DNA of 64,000 nt from Aurantiochytrium sp. KH105 (Eukaryota > Sar > Bigyra > Thraustochytrida > Thraustochytriidae). Below, in pieces: positions 8,237 to 16,682 of this stretch. The notes beneath the pieces are model-generated. The model saw only the letters and a list, made by a program, of their open reading frames with translations. It was not told where the DNA came from and made no database searches. The DNA lies in contig BGKB01000057.1 of the NCBI GenBank assembly GCA_003116975.1, positions 186,001-250,000 of the forward strand. The letters run 5' to 3'. Each line of letters opens with the position of its first letter. Positions within the stretch are counted from its first letter, which is position 1. Position numbers and translations under genes: made by a program.

Positions 8237-11200
8237 CTACTTGCGCTCCTCAATCGACGGCAGCAACTCGGACAGTATGGATGACGACGAAGACGAGCGC
8301 TCTGAGGAGACGGAAGAGGATGAGCGCACGAGCGGAGGCAAAAGCTCTTTTTTGCGCTCATCGATTGCTTTCAAAAGTGCCTTCCTTTGCCGGATCTCGA
8401 GCCTTTTTCGCGCCTTGGCATATCGCTGCAGCTTGAGGGTCCACCAGCGCGTGCCGAGGAACTTCTCGCGCATAGCATCCCGAATCTGCATCACAGGGTA
8501 TATAGCCAACGGGTATCGCGAGCTCATTACAAAAAAATCGTCGAGATGGATTGCACCGTCACCAAGTGCGCACTGTCGCATATAGTTGGACGCAGCTTTG
8601 AGAAGGGGCACTTCCTCGATGTCCACGCCGTGCGCTTGAGATAGAAATCGCTCTGCTGCGATGACTGGCGCTCTCTTGCCCTCGCTAGGACCGAGAAAAG
8701 AAAAACACATCCGCGTGACATCCGAATTGCCAAACATGCAAAAGGTCGAGAGAATGTTCATGTACTCGGGGAAGTCAATGGAACCATCATGATTGTCGTC
8801 CAGGAAGTTGAATACCCGCCGCGTCAAGTCTGATGGTTCAATGCCGATGAAATTGAGCAACTCCTCCTGGGAAATGCTTCCTGACCCATCAGCGTCCATG
8901 AGCGCGAATGTGCGTACGAGTCTGCCGAGCTCCGTCTTGGTCAGAGCAAGGAACTCGGTCGCGTTCTGTACCATCATTTTGTGCTCGTGGTCCTCCAACT
9001 TCTCGAGTCTTCTGAGCTTGCCGTCTACTTCGTGTAAAAGCTTCTGATACTTGGCTTTTTTGTCTGGATGTTTCTTGATGAGCTCTTTGAGGGCCTCGCG
9101 TTTCTTGTCCAGGTCTTCCTTCTCGAGAATTTCGCGTTGCTCAGACTCCAACAAGGCTTTGCTCTGATCCCCTGGAGATGCCCAAAGTACCCACATGCTT
9201 GCATCTGCAACCAAAAAGTATGCGCTGAGCTGTTCGCCAACACGTTCAAAGCCTTCCTCCTCGAATTGTGCTTCATCTTCGGCCGAGACGCTCACACGAA
9301 TCGCCTTGATGTAGCTATCTTCCTGAGCTTCGTCTTCTTGGTCTTTCTCTTCGCCCAACTCATCCCGACCGCGACGATACAACAGTTGAAGCGCGGGTGT
9401 GCGGGGGGATCCATCCATCATGGGATGCGTAACGCGCGTCCAGCCAAATGTGTCGCGCACATACAATTCTGACCGAGGTGAAGCGTGAGAGAGCTTTAGC
9501 CCCGTAAGCATTTCGTTTGTCATCATGGTTGTGCGATACCAAAGGTAAATTGGAACGTCTCTACCAAGGTTCTTGGAATACTGGTACAATTCCGGTAGAC
9601 CTTGCTCGCGCCGTAAAGTCTGTTCCTTGACCATCTCCTCCGCGTCTTTGACTCCGACAGTAATGGTCAAGTCTGCTGCAATTGCCTGAAACACGCTTGC
9701 CCCTGTCCTCTGGCGTCGTAAAACGCTCTGCTCGATCGCCTCCAGCTCGTGCTTGTCCTGATTCCACCAGTTGCGAATTTTTTGCACCAAGGTTCCATCA
9801 GCTCGTGCGCGGAGGCGAGCATCACGCAAGAGTCCAGCAACCGGGCCTGAAGGGACCATGCCAGCGAAGCTGGCATCGTCGTCGTCATCGTCATTGTCAT
9901 CATCGCCTCCTTTCGACTCTCCGTCGCCCTGTGCATCGACGTCGTTCTCCTGCTGCCGCGCGTTCAAAGATGCCTGAATCCGGTTTTGCAACGCACGATC
10001 TGCTTCCAAGACCGCGAGATCGGCAAAGAATCGACCAGGCAGGAGTGAGGTCCATGCCGCGGATTTCATCTCGCGTTCAAGACTCTTCACGGACACCTTG
10101 TGGGTCACATGGCAAGTGCCTGGAAGAGTGACGAGGAAGCCGGAGGTGGCGCGTGGCAGCGCCACGGCCTGCATTTGCACCTCCCACGCTCGCAAATCGG
10201 TCGCAAGGTCCACGGCTGGTGCCTTCATCTCATCTTGAAGGTGCATAATTTTGTATCGAATTGGGGTCTCCTGTTTGACCAAGCGAAGAGATTGGGTGAA
10301 GTCCTCCGTGTGATCGCTCCTCGCTCTCGCAATGGCCATGTTGCGTGCCTCATCGACGTAGCACATGAGGTACGCGTTGAGAGGCAAAATGCGACGTAGA
10401 CGAGCGCATCGTTTCTCTTCAAACTTCACCAAAGAGCGCAAAAAGGAAACCTCAAAGTCCGCCACAAGATTGATTTCTTCCCAGTATCGAGCAATCTCCG
10501 CGGGAACATTGTGGTCTGCGCGCGCGGCCAGTGCTTCTCGATTTACGCCTCCCGCAGACGCCGTGCCTTCCTCGATTCGACGTTCGGCCAGAACATCACC
10601 AATCGTGCGTTCTCCGAGCTGGACATCGATCCAGTCGACCTCATGTCGCGCCGCAGTCTCTTTCTTGGTACGAGAGAGTGCGTGAAGTTTTGTGTCCTCG
10701 TAGCAATCGAAAAGTTTGTGAACCGGAATGTGGTCTCGCAAGTGCTGGACGACCAAGCTTCGACGAGCGAGGAGACGGTCCTTGATTGACTCGAGCCTCG
10801 CAATTTGTCGCAGCAAAGTCTGCGTTTTTTCTTCGCAAAAGTTGTGCACGGCAACAGCTTGCGAGATGCGACGCTCTTCCGCTTCACCCATGTTCGTCTC
10901 GATGAGGCGAATGAGACTGTCGAGCGTGGCAAAGGACTGTCTGGCATGATCGCGCGATGCCATGGCAATGGCTGCCACCATTTTGGACCGCTCTTGACGA
11001 GCCGCCTCTTTTGCGGCCATATTCGCGCTCTGCAGCACGGACTGAGCGTCTGCCATGCGAGCTCGCGCGCGGCCAAGCGCTGGTTGTAGAACCTCATCGC
11101 TGAACGCTTTATTCTCCCGCAGAAACTGATCAAATTGGTGGCGCAAGTTTGCTCGCCTCCCAAGGGCTTTATAGCGTGCGAGCTTGCGGAAAAGTGGACG

Positions 11201-14200
11201 GTAGATGCTCGCGGCGGCCTCTTGCTGCCGCCGCGGGTCGACGTATTTTCGCAACGGTCCACGCTTGCATTCTTGATATACCCGACGAGGGGCGTGGCCA
11301 CGGGCCCATGCCTGGAGCTTGCAGATGTTTGCGGCTTTTTCTCGCCCTTCGAGCTCTTCCTTACGCTTCAGCGCAAGAGCCGCTGCCGTCGCAAGGTCAC
11401 GACTCGAGACTCTTCGACGATAAGTTCGCTGGACGAGGACTGCAGCGCGCTCGAGCTTGGTTCGCTCGAAATGACGCTCGCGCCTGCGGATCTCTGCTTC
11501 TTTTGCACGTAAGACCGCAAATCGTATGCGAAGCTCACGTATCACCTCTTCTCGACGCTGAAGAAAATCTCGCGCTTCGCCCAAAGCGATGAAAGTCTCT
11601 CGTAGCGGGATCTGAACACCATCAAGACTGAGGTTCGCTACACCTTCGTTCGGGGCCGAAACCACGTATCGAAAGATTCCCTCTGGATTATGAGGATCAA
11701 GACAGGCGGAGACGTGTGTTTTATGCGAAGGTCGACCCCACGTGCAGGCGCCACAGCGTCCATATCTGCAGAGAGCACACCAAATAACGGCACGTACGCG
11801 ATTGCAGGCGCCACAGATTAGCGGCATAGACTTTGCTCGCGTTGATTCTCTTCCTCCCAACGTGGAATCTTTCCTTAGGCCCAGCAGGGAGGAGGCTTCG
11901 TCCGCAGCTTCCGCCGAGGGAGATAAAGCACTGAACGATGCCGTGCTCAAACTACCCGCTCGAAAACGTCGCTGCGCACGAGCTGCAGCGGCAGCTTCCT
12001 GAAAGACCAATGCGAAATCCGATCGCCACTGCTTTGTCTTGCGTCGCCAGGAGAGCTCTCTTTTGGCCTGGCGCTGCAGCTCTGCGTGCCAAAGTCCGTC
12101 TTCAGAGCGAGCCCAGAGGAATTTGCGATACCACTTTTGCACATGACAGCTAGCCAGGTGTTCGCGCTTCATTTTTGCGGCAAGGACTTCGCGTCGTTTT
12201 TTTGCAGCGTCGTCAAGAAGCATCTGCTTTGTCCGTTTACGCCATAGCCGAACTCGAAACATACGCTGCAGCACGCGAATGGCCCATATGCGATGCGCTG
12301 CGGCCAATAGGCGCGACACCATGCGATGATGTCGCCACTGCCGCTGAATCATGATTGCGCACTTTTCTGAAAGACGAGGGTTACAGAATATCAAGTACTC
12401 GATGCTCACCGGTGCACTCTTGTATGCTCGATAGCGGTCCTGAATTTTCCGGACTGCCACATCCTCGCGCTTCTCTCGTAGACACCACGCGCGAGAGACT
12501 TGGAGGTTGCGCTGACGCTCCTTATCAGTGATGAGACCAAAGAAGGGTTTCTCACAAATGGTCAAGTCTGGTCGACACGCTGCCCGCACAGCACTCATGG
12601 GGATCTGCGGGCAATACGAGATGTTGAGTTTTTGGAGATTCCCAAAGACGCGCGTGAGCTGTACGAGACTGGCTTGCTTGAGAGCCAAGCCACCGCTCAA
12701 GTCGAGCTCCTGGAGACGTGTACCACGTGTGCGCAGCTGTTCTATGCGTTGCAAAAGTTGCTGCCCCTCGTCAGACGCGAAGGTGAAGGCCGCCTGGTGT
12801 CGTGCATGCAAAATCCGCAGGTCCCTACATTCGACAAGAATGCGTACCAGAGCTTCATTGGATAAAGGTGCCGGCTCTTGCTCATCTGGAGCGCGCGACA
12901 GGGCCAGTTCCCAGAGAGCCTGTCCCATTTCGCAAAGCACGCTCGCAGCTTCTTCGCCAAGTTGCGCACAACATGAGATGTCCAAATTTGTCAGGCGCGA
13001 GCAGACGGAGAGAATTTCTCGCAGATGCGCGGGTGTCAGCGTCGCCACACCGTGGACGCAAAGCTCAACGAGTGTGTCTGCAGATGCCATACAGAGCGCA
13101 AAGAGTCTCTCGGCTCGCAAAAAGCTGTGATTGGCCACATGTAGGACGCGAAAGCGACTGCCGGCCTCATTTCGCGCAATCCACTGCCCTCGGCGACTTT
13201 GTTTGAGTTCAGCGAGCTTGCGGACTTGAAGCATTGCTTTTTGTTCATCTTTCGAATATGACAAGCGAGAAAGCGCACCCATGCCGGCCGTGAGTAGTTT
13301 TTCGTCGCGCACCACGTTCACGGGTCGCGGCATGCTTGCATAAAGCTCGCAGAGGGAATGTGCAAACGACTCATTCAGCGCTGACAATCCAATGTCGGTT
13401 ACCTGGGTGCCGGAAACGTCGACAATCTCGAGTGCATCTACGCCACCGACCGAGAGGGACAGAATTCCGTTGTCTGTGATATGACGACATTTTTTGACGC
13501 GCAGCACTCGCAGTCGAGGGGTCTGCATGGCAACTTGCTCAAGGATCGAGTCCTCGACGCTGTCACAGTGGCTAACATCAAGCTCTCGAAGAGCACCTTG
13601 GGCGCTTTGCGCGAGCTCTACAACGCCAAGTCCTTCGAGCTGCTTGCAACCCTGCAAATGACAGACGCAGAGAGCGCAAATGCCAAGCTCGACCCGTCCG
13701 TGGAGTCCAGGTAACAAGTTCCATCGTCCCCGAAGTTTTTCGCATCTCGCTGCATACAAAGTCCGAAGAGATGCCTTGACGGACACGGTCGAAGTGTGAA
13801 TGACCGCGGCAACGCCCTCGTCTGTAATGTTTGCGCAGTCGCTGACGGCTAAAAGCGAAAGTGTTGTGCATCTTTGACCGACAGCTGCGAGACCAGCGTC
13901 GCTTAGCGCAGTCTCACATAGTTCGAGGGAGCGCAACGTTTGCCCAGCACAGGCTGCAAGCAGCGCCACTCCCGTATTTACATCTTTTTCACTCGCATTC
14001 CACCCCACCAGGCTGACATGTTGCAAGGCACACCCTCGAGGAGCCAATTTGAGCTTGGAAATAAAAGACACCATTCCTTGCAGGCAAAGCCCCCCCACTC
14101 CCTCGAAGTTGACGACGCGCGGATTTGCGTGACCAATGTCCGCAAGCAAAGCAGAATCGACTTGCCAGGCGTGAAGGTCGATCACACGTCGGGGCTGCCC

Positions 14201-14617
14201 AATGCTGGTCTTTGCGTCGGGGACAATGCAAAACGGGTCATCTTGACGGAGCTGGAAGTCTCTCCTTAGCAGACTTCTTGGATATTGTGTTTGCGGCGTT
14301 GTTTTGCGAACCAAACGAACGGGTGAGGCTTGGCCGCGGAGAATGAGATCGGGCTCGGCGTCCTTGTACGCTGCGAGTTCTCGCCCAAGCTGCGCGACGT
14401 CGATACCTCCTTGTCTGGCGGCTTCTGCTGCCGAGGTGCCTCCAAGGCGTCCCTCGCCCAGCTGTTGTCGTCGAACCCGACCGCCGGCATCTTCCCGGCT
14501 TCTTGCGTTGGTTTGTGGTCCCTGCGAGCTCGACGGTCTCCTTGCGCCACGTCCAGCAGAGTTGCCTCGGACCCGCTGGCGTCCGCGTGCTGACGAGGCC
14601 CGCGCGTGAGCTTCCAT
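8237..14617 (-). CDS. Giant LRR / IQ / zinc-finger / coiled-coil / EF-hand protein
   Basis: A 2126-residue multidomain protein. Residues 1-100 are basic and disordered. About 145-690 hold cysteine-type leucine-rich repeats like those of F-box/AMN1 proteins (for example LRELDVSHCDSVED, LRVLRVKKCRHITD). About 700-860 carry IQ-like calmodulin-binding helices (AVRKIQDRYRAYK, CAIMIQRQWRHHR, IRVLQRMFR, CHVQKWYRKF). About 930-975 is a B-box-like cysteine cluster starting CGACNRVRAVIWCALC. A long charged helical region follows, with further IQ-like segments (AVLVQRTYRRR) and an acidic aspartate run near 1570. Two canonical EF-hands, DADGSGSISQEE and DDNHDGSIDFPE, lie near 1905-1955. The tail is serine-rich. 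Calcium/calmodulin scaffolding is a reasonable inference, and a flagellar role is possible, but neither is shown. The start is the first ATG. Confidence 0.85.
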   Translation of the reverse strand: MEAHARASSARGRQRVRGNSAGRGARRPSSSQGPQTNARSREDAGGRVRRQQLGEGRLGGTSAAEAARQGGIDVAQLGRELAAYKDAEPDLILRGQASPVRLVRKTTPQTQYPRSLLRRDFQLRQDDPFCIVPDAKTSIGQPRRVIDLHAWQVDSALLADIGHANPRVVNFEGVGGLCLQGMVSFISKLKLAPRGCALQHVSLVGWNASEKDVNTGVALLAACAGQTLRSLELCETALSDAGLAAVGQRCTTLSLLAVSDCANITDEGVAAVIHTSTVSVKASLRTLYAARCEKLRGRWNLLPGLHGRVELGICALCVCHLQGCKQLEGLGVVELAQSAQGALRELDVSHCDSVEDSILEQVAMQTPRLRVLRVKKCRHITDNGILSLSVGGVDALEIVDVSGTQVTDIGLSALNESFAHSLCELYASMPRPVNVVRDEKLLTAGMGALSRLSYSKDEQKAMLQVRKLAELKQSRRGQWIARNEAGSRFRVLHVANHSFLRAERLFALCMASADTLVELCVHGVATLTPAHLREILSVCSRLTNLDISCCAQLGEEAASVLCEMGQALWELALSRAPDEQEPAPLSNEALVRILVECRDLRILHARHQAAFTFASDEGQQLLQRIEQLRTRGTRLQELDLSGGLALKQASLVQLTRVFGNLQKLNISYCPQIPMSAVRAACRPDLTICEKPFFGLITDKERQRNLQVSRAWCLREKREDVAVRKIQDRYRAYKSAPVSIEYLIFCNPRLSEKCAIMIQRQWRHHRMVSRLLAAAHRIWAIRVLQRMFRVRLWRKRTKQMLLDDAAKKRREVLAAKMKREHLASCHVQKWYRKFLWARSEDGLWHAELQRQAKRELSWRRKTKQWRSDFALVFQEAAAAARAQRRFRAGSLSTASFSALSPSAEAADEASSLLGLRKDSTLGGRESTRAKSMPLICGACNRVRAVIWCALCRYGRCGACTWGRPSHKTHVSACLDPHNPEGIFRYVVSAPNEGVANLSLDGVQIPLRETFIALGEARDFLQRREEVIRELRIRFAVLRAKEAEIRRRERHFERTKLERAAVLVQRTYRRRVSSRDLATAAALALKRKEELEGREKAANICKLQAWARGHAPRRVYQECKRGPLRKYVDPRRQQEAAASIYRPLFRKLARYKALGRRANLRHQFDQFLRENKAFSDEVLQPALGRARARMADAQSVLQSANMAAKEAARQERSKMVAAIAMASRDHARQSFATLDSLIRLIETNMGEAEERRISQAVAVHNFCEEKTQTLLRQIARLESIKDRLLARRSLVVQHLRDHIPVHKLFDCYEDTKLHALSRTKKETAARHEVDWIDVQLGERTIGDVLAERRIEEGTASAGGVNREALAARADHNVPAEIARYWEEINLVADFEVSFLRSLVKFEEKRCARLRRILPLNAYLMCYVDEARNMAIARARSDHTEDFTQSLRLVKQETPIRYKIMHLQDEMKAPAVDLATDLRAWEVQMQAVALPRATSGFLVTLPGTCHVTHKVSVKSLEREMKSAAWTSLLPGRFFADLAVLEADRALQNRIQASLNARQQENDVDAQGDGESKGGDDDNDDDDDDASFAGMVPSGPVAGLLRDARLRARADGTLVQKIRNWWNQDKHELEAIEQSVLRRQRTGASVFQAIAADLTITVGVKDAEEMVKEQTLRREQGLPELYQYSKNLGRDVPIYLWYRTTMMTNEMLTGLKLSHASPRSELYVRDTFGWTRVTHPMMDGSPRTPALQLLYRRGRDELGEEKDQEDEAQEDSYIKAIRVSVSAEDEAQFEEEGFERVGEQLSAYFLVADASMWVLWASPGDQSKALLESEQREILEKEDLDKKREALKELIKKHPDKKAKYQKLLHEVDGKLRRLEKLEDHEHKMMVQNATEFLALTKTELGRLVRTFALMDADGSGSISQEELLNFIGIEPSDLTRRVFNFLDDNHDGSIDFPEYMNILSTFCMFGNSDVTRMCFSFLGPSEGKRAPVIAAERFLSQAHGVDIEEVPLLKAASNYMRQCALGDGAIHLDDFFVMSSRYPLAIYPVMQIRDAMREKFLGTRWWTLKLQRYAKARKRLEIRQRKALLKAIDERKKELLPPLVRSSSSVSSERSSSSSSILSELLPSIEERK

Positions 14618-14788
14618 GGCTTCACAACGCTAGCGAGCGGGATTGCTCATGGACGCCGGCGCGTTAGGCCGAGCGCGCCGGTCGCGATATCCTTGCGCCG
14701 CAACCTCCGCGATGAGGTAGTAGTTAATACCTTGAAGGTGAAAGACAGATGCTCTGTCCCATGAAGCGATTGAATTCGTCCCAGCCGA

Positions 14789-14829
14789 GTCTAAAAAGGC
14801 GCCTAGTAACGGACTAGGGCCTCTTAGAC
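14789..14829. other. Strong 41-base stem-loop
   Basis: GTCTAA at 14789 pairs with TTAGAC at the far end. The inner arm AGGCGCCTAGT pairs with ACTAGGGCCT with one bulged G, around an AACGG loop. In total 16 base pairs form. It lies about 170-210 bases upstream of the giant gene's start codon and could be part of its leader, a structured RNA or a protein-binding site. Confidence 0.55.
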
Positions 14830-14887
14830 AGCTAGCCGTTCACCAGCGTGTTGCGGCGGCGCCATGCCTTGTCACAACCTGCGTGCA

Positions 14888-14904
14888 GGCCTACTTTTTA
14901 GGCC
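14888..14904. other. Short perfect hairpin
   Basis: GGCCTA, CTTTT loop, TAGGCC: a six-base-pair perfect stem 59 bases from the larger stem-loop. Its function is unknown; the two together suggest a structured element. Confidence 0.4.
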
Positions 14905-15235
14905 AAGAGTCTAGTCGTGACTTGAACGCGGACTCACACTAGAGCCTTCGCATTCCTGCGACCAGCCTATATAGCATCGAAATTTGGGCCCAGACGAACG
15001 GACGGTTTCTGCCAGCGACTGCGGATACTATCTATCTGCCTGACTCGCACCTAGTCTTGATGTGAACGTTGAAAATGGGCCACGAAACTGTGACCTGCGC
15101 GATAGCGCGAAGGGGTTCGAGCCTTTCTTGGAGGACCAAGTAGCAGAAGAGGACAGGACAGCTCCCACCCAAACCTCGAAGGTTGGCTTGAGAAAGCAAA
15201 GCAGCGGGACAGAGCATTTAGAAACGCTCAGTTTT

Positions 15236-15271
15236 GGGGGGGGCTCGGGAGGGGGGGGGGGGGGAAGGGGG
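15236..15271. repeat. Poly-G tract
   Basis: Eight G, a short interruption, then runs of three, fourteen and five G. It lies about 300 bases beyond the Rab stop codon. On the Rab sense strand it is a C-run; on the plus strand it is a G-quadruplex-capable tract. Confidence 0.6.
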
Positions 15272-15572
15272 ATCGCACAATGCTGCTAGTCCTATTCGTT
15301 GACAACAAAGAAGCGGTTTCGGACCGATTGTGCATGGAGTTTGAAACGAGAAAAGATTATCAGTCTACAATAGCCATAATGGCAACGGGGGGTGGATGGA
15401 GGATCGGCGGTCGAGGTGGTAGAACACGTCAAGACCGATCAACAGTGGATCAGTCAGAGAGAGAGGCAGATGTTAGAATCGGTCAGGTCTGCGAGCGAGA
15501 GGAATCAAGGTTTACAAGAAAGGCCCGTACTGTTAATCCCCTTGTGCTCCTGCTATGAGGCTTGCTATGAGG

Positions 15573-16373
15573 CTAGCTGCAACCGGCTCCACACGGTGAC
15601 TCTTGCTGAGCGTTGGCATCCGGATCCCCCTCGGCATCGTCGAGAGCAATGGAGCTTTTCAGATAGTTGAGGCTGCTGCGCGCGTCATAGGCGCCGGCGT
15701 CCCCCGCCGAGTGCCCCGCCGAAGAGGTTTCGCGCTCATGAATCAGAAAAACGAGTTTGAGAAAGCAGTTGTTGACGTTTTCTCCGGTCTTGGCGCTGGT
15801 GCGCACGCAGGCCCGGAACATGAAGCGTAGTTGGGCCTTTTGGTGCTCTTCAGGCGATACATGTTCCGGGTTTCCGGGCTCATAAAGGTCCATTTTGTTG
15901 CCCACGAGCATGATGCACTCATGCAAGGGCCAATCGAGGAGCTCCTTGTGCCAGCTCTCGAGCGCCTCAAAGGATCTGCGGTTGGTGACATCGTAGACGA
16001 GAAGACAGCCGACCGCTCGGCGATAGTGGCCTGGCGTGATGGAGCGATAGCGCTCCTGGCCTGCAGTATCCCAAATCTGCAGCTGTATCTTGGCGCCGTC
16101 GGTGGGATGCGTAATATGCTCCGAGTAGAACTCGCATCCGATGGTGGGCGGGTGCGCGTCGGAGAAGCCTTTCTCCAGCCTCGATGCGGGGCCGGTCTCC
16201 TCCTCCGCGTCTCGCGGCTCTGCGTCCTGGCCGCGGCTGCCCCCTGCCGACCTCCTCCGCTTCTCGAGCTTCTGCTCCCGCATGAAGCTCGCCAGCAGGT
16301 TGGTCTTGCCCACGGCCGAGTTCCCGATCAGCACGATCTTGTACACGTGCGTGCCATCGTCCACGCGCAGCAT
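15573..16373 (-). CDS. Rab-type small GTPase with an insertion before switch I
   Basis: A 266-residue Ras-superfamily GTPase closest to Rabs. The P-loop GNSAVGKT is at residues 17-24, the switch I threonine at about 78 in PTIGCEFYSEHI, the DxxG segment WDTAGQERYRS at 101-111, NKMD at 159-162 and TSAK near 192-195. All nucleotide-binding motifs are therefore intact. Between helix 1 and switch I there is an extra charged, low-complexity stretch at about residues 35-72, absent from ordinary Rabs. The C-terminus is CGAGCS; its two cysteines are spaced unlike the usual CC or CXC geranylgeranylation motifs. The ATG at 16373 directly precedes the fold; the frame stays open upstream, but that part is arginine/alanine-rich leader-like sequence. 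It is divergent from a tetraspanin-like gene. Confidence 0.85.
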   Translation of the reverse strand: MLRVDDGTHVYKIVLIGNSAVGKTNLLASFMREQKLEKRRRSAGGSRGQDAEPRDAEEETGPASRLEKGFSDAHPPTIGCEFYSEHITHPTDGAKIQLQIWDTAGQERYRSITPGHYRRAVGCLLVYDVTNRRSFEALESWHKELLDWPLHECIMLVGNKMDLYEPGNPEHVSPEEHQKAQLRFMFRACVRTSAKTGENVNNCFLKLVFLIHERETSSAGHSAGDAGAYDARSSLNYLKSSIALDDAEGDPDANAQQESPCGAGCS

Positions 16374-16682
16374 CCTGCGCCGCCGTCCCGACCGCCGCCC
16401 GCGCCCTCCCGCGGCCTCGAGTGCCGCTGCTGCTCTGCTCTGCTCGCCTCGCTCGCTCGCCTCGCCTGGCTCCCTCCCTCTCTCTCTCTCTTTCTCTCTC
16501 TCTGCGAGCTCGCTCGCGATGGTCCCCGGCGACCGCGCGAGCGCGTTTGCCGCGGCGCAGAACCGGATCGCGGCGCGCGCGCGGCTGCCACGCGGCGCGG
16601 CGCGGCCTGGCGCGCGGCCTTGCGCGCGGCCTTGCGCGCGGCCCTTGCCACGCGGCGCGGCGCTCGCGGGCGCGGAGCAGCG
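16374..16682. promoter_or_regulatory. Divergent promoter between the Rab and tetraspanin-like genes
   Basis: 309 bases separate two ATGs facing away from each other. The Rab side is CT-rich on the plus strand (purine-rich on Rab's sense strand). The other side contains three direct 12-base repeats. Composition is extremely GC-rich, and long frames on both strands reflect that. Confidence 0.5.
16609..16644 (+). repeat. Three 12-base direct repeats in a promoter
   Basis: The unit TGCGCGCGGCCT occurs three times back to back (16609, 16621, 16633) with single-base changes in the first and last copies. The array ends 38 bases before the tetraspanin-like start codon. Confidence 0.6.

Larger units (their letters stand above)
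14618..15572. other. Intergenic region with hairpins upstream of the giant LRR/IQ/EF-hand gene
   Basis: This 955-base stretch separates the giant gene's start from the stop codon of the Rab gene, both minus strand. It contains a 41-base stem-loop at 14789-14829, a perfect 6-bp hairpin at 14888-14904, a TATA-like CTATATAG at 14967-14974 and G-runs at 15236-15271. No convincing protein frame is present. A T-arm-like sequence near 15108-15125 has no matching tRNA body. Confidence 0.5.

Noticed and set aside
10543-11301. 252-codon minus-strand frame within the giant LRR/IQ/EF-hand gene
   Set aside because: Same-strand alternative frame of a clearly coding region, without any domain.
15100-15140. 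T-arm-like sequence (AAGGG-GTTCGAG-CCTTT) suggesting a tRNA
   Set aside because: No matching A-box, D-arm, anticodon arm or acceptor stem could be found upstream within tRNA length.
15831-16682. N-terminal extension of the tetraspanin-like frame
   Set aside because: It is antisense to the Rab gene and has no domain; the ATG at 16683 follows a promoter-like region.
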